Assembly (NCBI RefSeq): GCF_022524345.1
Contig: NZ_JAKWJU010000002.1
Coordinates: 6,562,001-6,626,000 of the forward strand
Direction: 5' to 3'
Length of the DNA stretch: 64,000 bases
Source of the DNA: Streptomyces marispadix
GTDB taxonomy: Bacteria > Actinomycetota > Actinomycetes > Streptomycetales > Streptomycetaceae
A program made the translations under genes and the position numbers. Positions 55,719 to 64,000 of this stretch are shown piece after piece. Below the pieces are notes generated by a model. That model was not told the DNA's origin. It worked only from the letters and a program-made list of their open reading frames with translations, and did not search any database. Each line of letters starts with the position of its first letter. The first letter of the stretch is position 1.

Positions 55719-56581
55719 CGCCGCAGTATCGCGCCCCCGCGCCACCATGGGCGCCGCTGCCCCAGAACCGGCGCACCTTCTCCCTCTCCCTCTCCCTCTC
55801 CTTGTCTGTCGCCGTCGCCGTCGCCGTCGCCTTGTCCGTCGCCTTCCGGGCGGCGGGCGCCGCGTGCCACCACGCGTGAGCCGGGTGCGGGACCGCCGGT
55901 TCCGCCCCTGCCGCCCGTGCCGCCCGGCTCCCGTTGTCCCGGCATGCCGAAGACGCGGAGGAAGAGCTGTGAGAGCGGGCCGATGGCGACGGCGTAGACC
56001 ACGGTGCCCGCGCCCGCCGTGCCGCCCAGCAGCAGACCGGAGACGAGCACGGACGCTTCGATCGCGGTGCGCACCAGACGTACCGAACGGCCGGTGACCC
56101 GGTGCAGTCCCGTCATCAGCCCGTCCCTGGGGCCGGGCCCGAAGCGGGCGGAGATATACAGCCCGGTGGCGACGCCGTTGAGCACCACGGCGGCGGTCAC
56201 CAGCAGAATCCGCAACGTCAGGGACTGCGGCGCGGGAGCGAGGCGGATCGTCGCGTCCATGGCCAGCCCTACGAGCACGACGTTGGAGACGGTGCCCAGA
56301 CCGGCGCGCTGCCGCATCGGCAGCCACAGCAGCAGTACGACGGCGCCCGCCGCGATCGAGACCGTGCCGATGGACAGGCCGGTGAGCCGCGCGAGGCCCT
56401 GATGCAGCACGTCCCACGGGGGAAGTCCCAGACCGGAGCGCACCATCAGGCCGATGCTGGCCCCGTACAGCAGCAGACCCGCGTAGAGCATCACCAGCCG
56501 CCGTGCCAGTCGCCGGGGAGGGCGCCCGCCCGTAGCCGGAGTGCCTTCGGGGCGCGGCCTGCGAGGCGTCGAAGGTGTCAA
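55715..56581 (-). CDS. yczE: YczE-type integral membrane protein with repetitive C-terminal tail
   Basis: 288 residues from TTG 56581, set by AAGGAG eight bases upstream. About five spans: RLVMLYAGLLLYGASIGLMVRSGLGLPPWDVLHQGLA (first two segments and the YczE signature), VSIAAGAVVLLLWLP, VLVGLAMDATIRLAP, ILLVTAAVVLNGVATGLYISARFGPGPRDGLMTGLH, and SVLVSGLLLGGTAGAG. Known YczE proteins are paired with MocR-type YczR regulators, as here. The last 60 residues are unusual: Gly/Thr/Pro, then GDGQGDGDGDGDRQGEGEGEGEGAP, encoded by hexanucleotide repeats. Its stop overlaps the GDPD start, so the two form an operon. Confidence 0.8.
   Translation of the reverse strand: MTPSTPRRPRPEGTPATGGRPPRRLARRLVMLYAGLLLYGASIGLMVRSGLGLPPWDVLHQGLARLTGLSIGTVSIAAGAVVLLLWLPMRQRAGLGTVSNVVLVGLAMDATIRLAPAPQSLTLRILLVTAAVVLNGVATGLYISARFGPGPRDGLMTGLHRVTGRSVRLVRTAIEASVLVSGLLLGGTAGAGTVVYAVAIGPLSQLFLRVFGMPGQREPGGTGGRGGTGGPAPGSRVVARGARRPEGDGQGDGDGDGDRQGEGEGEGEGAPVLGQRRPWWRGGAILRR
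55785..55836. repeat. Hexanucleotide repeats in the yczE tail
   Basis: CTCCCT repeated about four times, then CGTCGC repeated about three to four times, reading GE and GD dipeptides on the minus strand. In-frame, so slippage changes tail length without a frameshift, in steps of two residues. Confidence 0.8.
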
Positions 56582-56698
56582 CGGGGGCTCCTTCCCTGCC
56601 GGTTGCGGCACCGGCAGGGCTGCCGCTGGCGCCGGTGAAGCGTTGCGTGGCAGTCTGAAACCACGAACCAGGCCACATCCATGGCCAATCAGCGGAAG

Positions 56699-56726
56699 GT
56701 GGACCGCAAACATGGTGCAGTGGACC
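56699..56726. promoter_or_regulatory. Direct repeats at the MocR/YczE divergent promoter
   Basis: GTGGACC at 56699-56705 and 56720-56726, 21 bases apart (two helical turns), the second within the first codons of the MocR gene. MocR proteins often bind direct repeats with whole-turn spacing. Candidate operator. Confidence 0.45.
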
Positions 56727-58211
56727 TCTGCCGTCGGCGCGCCACAGCTTGCCCGGCTGCTGGCGTCGCAGCGCGCGGCGACCGCCGCCGACGCGGGACA
56801 CCGGGTACCGGCGTACCGTTCGCTGGCCGACGGCGTGCGGCTGCTCGTACTGGAGGGCCGCATCCCCGTGGCCGCCCGCCTGCCCGCGGAGCGGGAACTC
56901 GCCGCGGCGCTGCGCGTCAGCCGTACGACCGTTGCCGCCGCCTTCGAGGCGCTGCGCAACGACGGATTCCTCGCGTCACGCCGCGGCTCGGGAAGCTGGA
57001 CCGCCGTGCCCGCGGGAAAGCCGCTGCCCACCCGCGGGCTGGAGCCGCTGCCGCCCGAGTCCGCCGGGTCCGTCATCGATCTGGCCTGCGCCACCTTCCT
57101 GGCGCCCGAACCCCATCTCACCGACGCCTTCCAGGGCGCCGTCCGGGACCTCGCGCCCTATACCGACACCCACGGCAACTACCCGGGCGGACTGCCCGCG
57201 CTGCGTGAGGCGCTGGCCGCGCGCTACACCGCACGCGGCGTCCCGACGATGCCCGAGCAGATCATGGTCACCACCGGTGCGATGGGCGCGGTCGCCGCCC
57301 TGGCACGGCAGTTGGTGCCCCGCAGCGAACGCGTCGCCGTCGAGCACCCCTCGTACGCCAATGTGCTGCACCTGCTGCGCGACGCCGGTGCCCGCCTCGT
57401 GCCGGTGCCCATGGCCGGCGAACTGGCCGGCTGGGACCTTCCCACCTGGCGTCAGGCGTTCCGTGAGAGCGCGCCGCGCATGGCGTACGTCATCGCCGAC
57501 TACCACAACCCCACCGGCGCCCTCGCCCCCGACGAGCAGCGGCGCGAGATGGTCGAGGCGGCACGCGCGGCCGGTACGGTCCTCGTCGCCGACGAGTCGA
57601 TGACCGACCTGACGCTGGACGAGGACGTCCGACTGCCCCGTCCCATGGCCTCGTTCGACCCCGGCGGCTCCACCGTCATCACCGTCGGCTCCGTCAGCAA
57701 GGCGGTCTGGGCGGGCCTGCGCATCGGCTGGGTGAGGGCGTCGCCCGAGATGATCCGCAGCCTCGTCGCCGCCCGCGTCTACGCCGACTTGGGCAGCCCC
57801 GTACTCGAACAGCTCGCCGTGGCACGGCTGATGACGGGCGACGGCTGGGAGTCGGCCGTCGCCGCGCGCCGCGCCGGAGCCCGCGCCAACCGCGACGCGC
57901 TCGTCGCCGAACTCCACGACCGGCTGCCCGACTGGGAGTTCAGCGTCCCGCGCGGCGGGCTGACGCTGTGGGCACGCACCGGCGGCCTGTCCGGTTCACG
58001 CATCGCCGACGCGGGCGAGCGCATCGGCGTACGCGTGCCCGCGGGCACCCGCTTCGGCGTCGACGGTGCCTTCGAGGGCTACGTGCGGCTGCTGTTCACC
58101 GTGGCGGGCCCGGTCGTGGGCGAGGCGGTCGCCCGTCTGGCCAAAGCGGCAGACCTCGTACGCGCGGGCGCGGTCGCCGACGGGGACGTGCCGCGCACCT
58201 ACGTCGCCTGA
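56712..58211 (+). CDS. MocR/PdxR-type GntR regulator (YczR-like)
   Basis: 499 residues from ATG 56712. The N-terminal GntR winged helix (LVLEGRIPVAARLPAERELAAALRVSRTTVAAAFEALRNDGFLASRRGSG) is joined to a fold-type-I aminotransferase-like domain with GNYPGGLPALREALAARY, VTTGAMGAVAALARQLV, IADYHNPTGALAP, and the SVSKAVWAGLRIGW segment holding the PLP lysine. It senses PLP or a PLP-adduct and is expected to control the divergent yczE gene 131 bases away. The opening MVQWTSAVGAPQLARLL is typical of the YczR group. No clear ribosome site; the transcript may be leaderless. Confidence 0.93.
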   Translation: MVQWTSAVGAPQLARLLASQRAATAADAGHRVPAYRSLADGVRLLVLEGRIPVAARLPAERELAAALRVSRTTVAAAFEALRNDGFLASRRGSGSWTAVPAGKPLPTRGLEPLPPESAGSVIDLACATFLAPEPHLTDAFQGAVRDLAPYTDTHGNYPGGLPALREALAARYTARGVPTMPEQIMVTTGAMGAVAALARQLVPRSERVAVEHPSYANVLHLLRDAGARLVPVPMAGELAGWDLPTWRQAFRESAPRMAYVIADYHNPTGALAPDEQRREMVEAARAAGTVLVADESMTDLTLDEDVRLPRPMASFDPGGSTVITVGSVSKAVWAGLRIGWVRASPEMIRSLVAARVYADLGSPVLEQLAVARLMTGDGWESAVAARRAGARANRDALVAELHDRLPDWEFSVPRGGLTLWARTGGLSGSRIADAGERIGVRVPAGTRFGVDGAFEGYVRLLFTVAGPVVGEAVARLAKAADLVRAGAVADGDVPRTYVA

Positions 58212-58266
58212 GCCCCCGCCACCGGACTCGCATCCCGCCCGGGTCCACGCCCGGCGGTCCCGGTCC

Positions 58267-59922
58267 TCAAGTGCCGGACGTACGCAGCGACTTGGGCGGC
58301 GTCGCCGTGCGGGCGGCCGGTCCCGCCTCCGTGCGCTCTGCCTTGGCCGCCTGCGCCTGCGTCTCCGCCGTGGCCTGCCCCGCCAGGGCCTTGGCCTGCG
58401 TCGCGGCGAGCGGCGGCAGCAGCCCCAGCACGGCCTGGCGCCCGGCGTCGTCCGCCGCTTCGTCGAGCGGATCGGGCGCCCCGGGCACCTGTAGCCGCAG
58501 CACCGCCCCCGCCCCGAGCCGAGCGAAGCCCCGCCCCGGCGGAGCCTGCGGGCCCGGCGGCGAGACCGTCGCCGCACCGAGCACCGCCCAGGTCTCCTCG
58601 GGCGTCGCGGCGCCGAGCAGCACCCGCGCCCTGGCGTACGAACGCAGCGCCCCGCCCAGTTCGTCCACGCAGTCGAAGTGCTCGGCCACCACCACCGTCA
58701 CCCGCGCGGACCGGCCGTGCGCCAGCGGCGCCCCAAGCAGCTCGCGCAGATCCTGCCGCCCCTCCGTACGGGCCAGATGGCTCAGCGCCGACGGCCGGTC
58801 GAGGACGACCCACAGCGGCCGCCGCACATCGTCCGGCACCGGCCGCGCCGCCTGCCGTGCCCGGCTCGCCTCCGACAGGCGCCGCTGCGTCTCGTGCACC
58901 ACCCACTCCAGCGCGGCGACCGCCCCGGACGGCGACGTCTCCACGGCCAGAACGCCCTGCCGCCCCGTCAGACACGCATGGCCGCCCGAGCCGTCCCCGT
59001 CGACGACGACCACGTCACCGTGCTCAAGGGCCTGGATCATCACCGACCGCAGCAGCGTGCTCGACCCCGCCCCGGGCGCGGCGGCGACCAGCAGATGCGG
59101 CTCCGCGGAGCGCGTGCCCGTGCGCCACACCACCGGCGGGACGTCACGGGGCCGCCCGCCGTCGGTGACGGGAATGCGCCGAGGCACCGCCTCGGCATCG
59201 GTGAAGCCCAGCACGATCTCGCCGGGCGCCGTCACGAAACGCTGCGCGCGGATGCCCTGCGGCAGCGGCCCGGGTGCCGTCATCTCCAGCCGGTTGCGTT
59301 CCTCGTCCCATACGAAGCGGTACTCGCGATCCCGCCCGGACTTGGCACACAGCCGCTGCTCGACGGCCAACCGGTGCGACGGGTCGCTGTCGGCGAAGTG
59401 GGCGGGATAGCGCACCAGCAGACGCGCGATGCGCCCGTCGTCGCCGAACTCCGCCTCCTCGAAGGCCCGTTCCCATGCGCCGTCGTGTGCGTACAGCGGC
59501 TCGCGGTCCGGGTCGTCCCGCAGCGCGAAGCACGGCACCAGCGCTTCGTAGACCGCCTGGAGCCGGGCGTTCTCCGCCTCCTCACGTGCGGCGCCGCCCG
59601 CACGCGCACCCTCGCGCCCATGCCAGGCGGCGGCGCCCACCACCACGGCAACGGCGAGCACCGGCCCCCACGGCAGCAGCCCCACCGCCATCAAGGCCAC
59701 CGCGGAGAGGAAGACCACCGGCCCGCGCCGCTCCTTCGGAGCCCGCGCCCACCAGCGCAGCGCCAGCACCGTCAGCCGGATCAGGCCGCGCAGGAGGACG
59801 ATCAGCGGATGCAGTACGTCCAGCAGACCGTCGGCGCCGGCCCGTACGACGTCGCGAACCGGACGTACGGACGCGCCCGTACTCGCCGGCTGCCGGGAGA
59901 GGATCGGCCAACGCACCACCAC
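58267..59922 (-). CDS. FtsK/TraB-like membrane ATPase with degenerate P-loop
   Basis: 551 residues. A basic N terminus, two membrane segments (about 35-55 and VVFLSAVALMAVGLLPWGPVLAVAVVVGAAAW at 70-100), a middle domain with PLYAHDGAWERAFEEAEFGDD, then an ATPase core resembling FtsK/SpoIIIE/TraB. The nucleotide-binding loop reads APGAGSSTLLRS, where the canonical lysine before Ser/Thr is Ser. DVVVVDGDGSGGHACL and PLWVVLDRPSALS look like Walker-B strands. The C terminus is an Ala/Glu-rich coiled region. It follows a 64-residue membrane-protein gene by 80 bases. Probably a modified DNA-pump-like protein or pseudo-ATPase; not a proven conjugation gene. Confidence 0.7.
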   Translation of the reverse strand: MVVRWPILSRQPASTGASVRPVRDVVRAGADGLLDVLHPLIVLLRGLIRLTVLALRWWARAPKERRGPVVFLSAVALMAVGLLPWGPVLAVAVVVGAAAWHGREGARAGGAAREEAENARLQAVYEALVPCFALRDDPDREPLYAHDGAWERAFEEAEFGDDGRIARLLVRYPAHFADSDPSHRLAVEQRLCAKSGRDREYRFVWDEERNRLEMTAPGPLPQGIRAQRFVTAPGEIVLGFTDAEAVPRRIPVTDGGRPRDVPPVVWRTGTRSAEPHLLVAAAPGAGSSTLLRSVMIQALEHGDVVVVDGDGSGGHACLTGRQGVLAVETSPSGAVAALEWVVHETQRRLSEASRARQAARPVPDDVRRPLWVVLDRPSALSHLARTEGRQDLRELLGAPLAHGRSARVTVVVAEHFDCVDELGGALRSYARARVLLGAATPEETWAVLGAATVSPPGPQAPPGRGFARLGAGAVLRLQVPGAPDPLDEAADDAGRQAVLGLLPPLAATQAKALAGQATAETQAQAAKAERTEAGPAARTATPPKSLRTSGT

Positions 59923-60002
59923 GGAACCTCCTGTGACGAAAGCACCGCGCGGCGCGGGACACGAGACGGCGATGCGCCCGGTGCCCCGCGCCGCGCGGCG
60001 CG

Positions 60003-60197
60003 CTAGAACTTCAGACCGCCCAGCAGCCCTGCCAGGCTGGCGCCGCCCGCCTTGATGCTGGGCGCGATAGCGGTGCCCGCCAGATAGAAGCCGAAGAGGG
60101 CGCAGACCAGGGCGTGGGAGATCTTGAGCCCGTCCTTGCGGGTGAAGAGGAAGATGATGAAGCCGAGCAGGAGGACGCCGGAGACACTGAGGATCAT
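60003..60197 (-). CDS. Small two-span membrane protein
   Basis: 64 residues from ATG 60197, decided by CAGGAG at ideal spacing. Two hydrophobic spans, SVSGVLLLGFIIFLFTRK and ALVCALFGFYLAGTAIAPSI, with a glycine-rich end (GGASLAGLLGGLKF). No known family recognised. Upstream in line with the FtsK/TraB-like ATPase gene, so likely a partner of it; small membrane proteins next to TraB-like ATPases occur in streptomycete transfer loci. Confidence 0.75.
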   Translation of the reverse strand: MILSVSGVLLLGFIIFLFTRKDGLKISHALVCALFGFYLAGTAIAPSIKAGGASLAGLLGGLKF

Positions 60198-60541
60198 GGG
60201 GGACTCCTGATGTAGGGGATTCTCACCCTGAGTTCTCCCAGAGTCACAGAAAGTGGCTGAGCTGGGAAACTGGCACACGGGTGATTCGGCGGCCCGTGCG
60301 GCCGCGGAGACCCCGCGTGACCGCCGAAGTCCCGTAGCCACGGCGCGAGTTGGCGTCGCGGGCGGATGCCGGTGCCGGGCGGTACTCCCGCAGGTCCCCG
60401 CCCCGTCGGATCCCGCCTTCGGGTCCGCGGGCGAGCCAGGGCCCACGCCCGCTGCGCGCCGCCACCCCTGCCCGTAGCGCCCCCTGGCCGCAGGGTGCTT
60501 CGTCCGCAGATTGACTGATTCGTCATGGAATCATCTGCGCT
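60198..60541. other. Divergent intergenic region with bulged palindrome
   Basis: 344 bases between the small membrane protein and the Mrp operon. No coding frame is convincing. The main feature is the palindrome just before mrpA. Confidence 0.6.
60505..60539. promoter_or_regulatory. Bulged palindrome before mrpA
   Basis: CGCAGA-[TTGAC]-TGATTC-GTCATG-GAATCA-TCTGCG: twelve paired bases, a five-base bulge with a -35-like TTGAC, and a six-base centre. It ends two bases before the mrpA start and could be an operator or an RNA hairpin controlling initiation. Confidence 0.55.
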
Positions 60542-63500
60542 GTGCTGTCGCTGATCCTCCTCCACTTCGCCGGGGCGTGCTCCGCTCCGCTCCTGGTGCG
60601 GTGGCTGGGCCCAAGGGCCTTCCTCGTACTGGCCCTTATCCCGGCGGCGGCACTGGCCTGGGCCGTACGGCACTACGGGGACGTGACGGCAGGCGAGGCC
60701 GTCGTCGAGCGGTGGCCGTGGATGCCGGTGCTCGGCGTGGAGCTGGAGCTGCGCTGCGATGCGCTGGCCCTGCTGATGGTCGCCGTCGTCGGCGGCGTCG
60801 GCGCGCTCGTACTGGTCTACTGCGCGGGCTACTTCGCCCGGCCCGCGTTCTCCCTCGGGCAGTTCGCGGGGACGCTCACCGCGTTCGCCGGCGCGATGCT
60901 CGGCCTCGTACTCGCTGACGACCTGATCGTGCTGTACGTGATGTGGGAGCTGACCACCGTCTTCTCCTTCCTCCTCATCGGCCACGTCCCCGAACGGCGC
61001 CCCAACCGGCTCGCCGCGCTCCAGGCGCTGATGGTGACCGTCACCGGCGGACTCGCCATGCTGGTGGGCTTCCTGATGCTCGGCCACGCCGCAGGCACCT
61101 ACCGCCTCTCCGGCATCCTCGCCGACCCGCCGTCGGCCGACGCTCCCGTGGTCGCGGCACTGGTGCTGATCCTCGCCGGTGCCCTGTCGAAGTCCGCGCT
61201 GTGGCCCTTCAGTTTCTGGCTGCCCGGCGCGATGGCCGCACCCACACCCGTATCCGCGTATCTGCACGCCGCGGCCATGGTCAAGGCCGGGGTCTACCTC
61301 GTCGCGCGACTCGCACCGGCCTACGCGCACGTCCCCGCCTGGCGCACGATCGTCCTCACCCTCGGCGCCGCGACGATGCTGCTCGGCGGCTGGCGCGCAC
61401 TGCGTGAGAAGGACCTCAAGCGGCTGCTCGCCTACGGCACCGTCAGCCAGCTCGGCTACCTCACCGTGCTGACCGGCACGGGCACCCGCGTCGCGGCCCT
61501 CGCAGGTGCCGCGGCGCTGCTCGCACACGCCCTGTTCAAGGCGCCGCTCTTCCTCGTCGTCGGCATCGTCGACCACGCCACCGGCACCCGGCAGACCGAC
61601 CGCCTCTCAGGGCTGGCCCGTGCGATGCCAGGCGTGTGCGCAGTGGCCGTAGCCGCGGGCGCGTCGATGGCGGGACTGCCGCCGCTGCTCGGTTTCGCCG
61701 CGAAGGAGGCCGCGTTCACGGCGCTGCTGCACCCCGGATCGGACGGGCCGCCCGCATCCGCTTCGGCCGCCGTAGTGGTCGCCCTCACGGCGGGCACGGC
61801 ACTGACGACGGCGTACACGCTGCGATTCCTGTGGGGCGCCTTCGGTACGAAGACCTCCGGGGTCGCCACCAGCGCCCCGACCGCCGTACGCACGCCCGTC
61901 AGCCCGCTGCTGACCGTGCCGGCGGCCGTCTGCGCACTGGCGGGAGCCGCACTCGGTCCGGGCGCCTTCAGCCTCGGACCGCTGCTCGGCGACTACGCCC
62001 GCGCCTTCCCGCCGTCCAGGGCCGTGCCTTCCGCGCCCTACGAACTGGCGATGTGGCACGGAGCGAGCGCCGCACTCGCGCTGTCCCTCCTCACCTGGGC
62101 CGCGGGTGCGGTGCTCTTCTGGAAGACCCGCCCGATGGAACGCCTCGGCAGGCGCCTCGCCGTGACCGACGGCCGCCACATCTTCGCCCGCTCGCTGTGG
62201 GCACTGGAACGCACCGCCCTCGAAGTCACCGGCGCCGTGCAGCGTGGATCGCTGCCCGTCTACCTCGGGACCGTCCTCGGCGTGCTCATCACCGCGCAGA
62301 GCATCGCCATGATCGTCGACCCGCCGTGGCGGCACGTGGGCCGGGTCCGCTGGTACGACTCCGTGCCGCAGCTCGGCGTCGCCGTCGTCGTCTGCATGGT
62401 CGGCGCACTGTGCGTGACGTCCCGTCAGCGCATGACCGCCGTCGTACTCGCCGGAGTCACCGGCTACGGAACGGCCGTGCTGTACGTGCTGCACGGCGCG
62501 CCCGATCTCGCGCTGACCCAGTTCGCCGTGGAGACCGTCTCCGTAGTGGTCTTCGTCCTGGTGCTGCGCAGACTGCCCGCCCGCTTCCCCGACGAGCGTC
62601 GCAGCAGCATGCTCCGCCGGGTGACCCGGCTGGTGACGGGCCTGGCGGCGGGAGGGTTCGCCGCCGTGCTGACATACGTCGCCGGAGCCGCAAGGGAGAG
62701 CCGGCCGTCCGGTCCCAACCTGACGTTCGCCACCCAGAATCACGGGCTGAAGAACGTCGTCTCCACCACCCTCGTCGACCTGCGCTCCTGGGACACCCTC
62801 GGCGAGTCGGCGGTGCTCGGCGTCGCCGCCGTCGGCGTCACGAGCCTCGTCTTCCTGCGCCGCCGCACCGGCAGCCCCGTCACGGCCTGGCCCTCCGCGG
62901 CCGAGTCCGTGCCCGGGGCGACGCCGTCCGGCGCCCCGCAGGCGCCCGCGCGCCGCCCGCCCCACGGAACCGAGGGCCGGGGCACCCACCGTGCCGGGCA
63001 CGTATGGCCTCTGCGGGCGGAGACCGGCGGAAGGGCGGGACTCCCACGGCGCGGAGCGGGCGCCGTACCCCGCCGCACGTGGCTCACCGGCAGCGGCACC
63101 CTCGACCCCGAACGCCGCTCGGTGATCTTCGAGGTGCTGGCCCGTCTCGTCTTCCACCCCATCGTGGTGCTCTCCCTCTATCTGCTCTTCTGCGCCGAGA
63201 ACCTGCCGGGCGGCGGCTTCAGCGCGGGCCTCGTCGCGGGGCTGGCCCTCGCCGTGCGCTATCTCGCGGGCGGACGCTACGAACTGGACGCCGCCGCCCC
63301 CGTCGACGCCGGCTTCCTGCTCGGACTCGGCCTGATGACGATGACCGGCACGGGCCTCGTGGGGCTGGTGCTGAGCGGTTCGGTGCTCCAAGCAGGCACG
63401 TTTCACGGGGAGTTGCCCGTCGTGGGCAAGTTCCACGCGGCCAGCCCCGTGCTCTTCGACACCGGCATCTATCTGCTCGTACTGGGAGTCGTACTGGACG

Positions 63501-63646
63501 TGCTGCGCAGCCTCGGCTCCGAGATCGACCGGCGCGTGGAGAGAGCCCTCGGTGAGGAGGCCCGCGGCCCGGCCACGACCGGAGCCCCGGCGGGCGGCGG
63601 CCCGGCAGGCGGGAGCCCGGCCACCGGCGGGGAGGCCGCACGATGA
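60542..63646 (+). CDS. mrpA: Mrp cation/proton antiporter subunit A (fused A-B)
   Basis: 1034 residues from GTG 60542. Antiporter subunit related to NuoL/N: YVMWELTTVFSFLLIGH (conserved Glu), ALSKSALWPFSFWLPGAMAAPTPVSAYLHAAAMVKAGVY (conserved Lys and His), KDLKRLLAYGTVSQLGY, and AHALFKAPLFLVVG. The C-terminal third carries an MrpB-like domain (HPIVVLSLYLLFCAENLPGGGFSAGLVAGLALA, MTMTGTGLVGLV), as in the actinobacterial MrpAB fusions. A Gly/Pro/Arg-rich linker (near 790-850) joins the two. The complex exchanges Na+ or K+ for protons in the plasma membrane. Stop overlaps mrpC by four bases (ATGA). Confidence 0.92.
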   Translation: MLSLILLHFAGACSAPLLVRWLGPRAFLVLALIPAAALAWAVRHYGDVTAGEAVVERWPWMPVLGVELELRCDALALLMVAVVGGVGALVLVYCAGYFARPAFSLGQFAGTLTAFAGAMLGLVLADDLIVLYVMWELTTVFSFLLIGHVPERRPNRLAALQALMVTVTGGLAMLVGFLMLGHAAGTYRLSGILADPPSADAPVVAALVLILAGALSKSALWPFSFWLPGAMAAPTPVSAYLHAAAMVKAGVYLVARLAPAYAHVPAWRTIVLTLGAATMLLGGWRALREKDLKRLLAYGTVSQLGYLTVLTGTGTRVAALAGAAALLAHALFKAPLFLVVGIVDHATGTRQTDRLSGLARAMPGVCAVAVAAGASMAGLPPLLGFAAKEAAFTALLHPGSDGPPASASAAVVVALTAGTALTTAYTLRFLWGAFGTKTSGVATSAPTAVRTPVSPLLTVPAAVCALAGAALGPGAFSLGPLLGDYARAFPPSRAVPSAPYELAMWHGASAALALSLLTWAAGAVLFWKTRPMERLGRRLAVTDGRHIFARSLWALERTALEVTGAVQRGSLPVYLGTVLGVLITAQSIAMIVDPPWRHVGRVRWYDSVPQLGVAVVVCMVGALCVTSRQRMTAVVLAGVTGYGTAVLYVLHGAPDLALTQFAVETVSVVVFVLVLRRLPARFPDERRSSMLRRVTRLVTGLAAGGFAAVLTYVAGAARESRPSGPNLTFATQNHGLKNVVSTTLVDLRSWDTLGESAVLGVAAVGVTSLVFLRRRTGSPVTAWPSAAESVPGATPSGAPQAPARRPPHGTEGRGTHRAGHVWPLRAETGGRAGLPRRGAGAVPRRTWLTGSGTLDPERRSVIFEVLARLVFHPIVVLSLYLLFCAENLPGGGFSAGLVAGLALAVRYLAGGRYELDAAAPVDAGFLLGLGLMTMTGTGLVGLVLSGSVLQAGTFHGELPVVGKFHAASPVLFDTGIYLLVLGVVLDVLRSLGSEIDRRVERALGEEARGPATTGAPAGGGPAGGSPATGGEAAR

Positions 63647-64000
63647 ACGAGACCCTCGCACTCGTGATCACCGGCGGCGCGCTCGTCGCTGCGGGCACGG
63701 TGCTGCTGCTCAGCCGCCCCCTCACCCGCATCGTGCTGGGCACCGTCGTGATCGGCAACGGCGTCAGTCTGCTGCTGCTCGCCACCTCCGGAGCGGCCTC
63801 GCGGGCACCGCTGCTCTACCGGGTCTTCGGGCCGAAACGCATCTCCGACCCGCTGCCGCAGGCGTTCGTGCTGACCGCGATCGTCATCACCCTGGCCCTT
63901 ACCGCCTTCCTGTCCGCCATGGCCTACCGCGCGTGGCAGCTCTCCGGCACCGACGACGTACAGGACGACGTGGAGGACCTCCGGGTGGCCCACCGCGCCG
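63643..64000 (+). CDS. mrpC: Mrp antiporter subunit C, partial
   Basis: First 119 codons, open at the right edge. NuoK-like small membrane subunit with three spans: LALVITGGALVAAGTVLLLSR, IVLGTVVIGNGVSLLLLATSG and PLPQAFVLTAIVITLALTAFLSAMAYRAW. The GNGVSLLLL and DPLPQAFVLTAIVI signatures are diagnostic. It overlaps mrpA by an ATGA, so the two are translationally coupled; further mrp genes should follow outside the window. Confidence 0.93.
   Translation, partial: MNETLALVITGGALVAAGTVLLLSRPLTRIVLGTVVIGNGVSLLLLATSGAASRAPLLYRVFGPKRISDPLPQAFVLTAIVITLALTAFLSAMAYRAWQLSGTDDVQDDVEDLRVAHRA

Overview
The window is chromosomal DNA from a high-GC actinomycete, almost certainly Streptomyces or a close relative. 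The grounds are uniformly GC-rich third codon positions, frequent GTG/TTG starts, GTGA/ATGA gene overlaps, and a typical gene set: RbpA, an Lnt plus Ppm1 lipoprotein pair, SpoIIE-type phosphatases, a DUF5133 protein, MocR and double-MerR regulators, and GH18 chitinases with DasR-like boxes. No rRNA, tRNA, CRISPR array, insertion sequence or integrase was seen.

Left edge (1-10.4 kb): the 3' end of a nonribosomal peptide synthetase gene, entered inside an adenylation domain. Its order is A-T-C-A-T-E-C. The first A domain carries a threonine code, the second a valine-like code followed by epimerisation. The protein stops right after a condensation domain, with no thioesterase. Facing it is a two-gene operon (10398 down to 7934): a small helical protein ending in a GIVSTGD motif, then a membrane-anchored P-loop ATPase starting with nearly the same motif. 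This is the layout of a bacterial amyloid-signalling (Bell/NLR-like) module and is the most interesting item in the window.

10.4-32.5 kb: metabolic and stress functions. They include an SDR with a SigB-like promoter, an MBL-fold hydrolase, two SpoIIE-type phosphatases (one fused to sensor and kinase-like domains), a DHFR-like reductase, a cytoplasmic penicillin-acylase-family enzyme, an EEP nuclease/phosphatase, propionyl-CoA synthetase, a TetR regulator with a palindromic operator beside a DUF817 membrane protein, an F420-type oxidoreductase, three aldo/keto reductases and a divergent LysR regulator.

32.5-46.3 kb: a Tat-exported amidohydrolase with a beta-propeller, a double-MerR regulator divergent from two overlapping Imm5-like paralogues, two GH18 chitinases each with DasR-type boxes, a HIT protein, an exonuclease/DNA-polymerase-type protein, an acyl-CoA dehydrogenase, and an HhH DNA glycosylase-like protein.

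46.4-64 kb: a block of core character. It has an AsnC/Lrp regulator, an amidohydrolase, then lnt-ppm1-fxsA ending in a strong hairpin, and convergent rbpA with a near-perfect SigR promoter. Next come an MFS transporter and a glycerophosphodiesterase in line with a YczE-type membrane protein, the divergent MocR regulator, a small membrane protein with an FtsK/TraB-like ATPase, and the start of an Mrp cation/proton antiporter operon (mrpAB fusion, mrpC) that runs off the right edge.

All assignments rest on reading motifs and gene order by eye; no database search was run.
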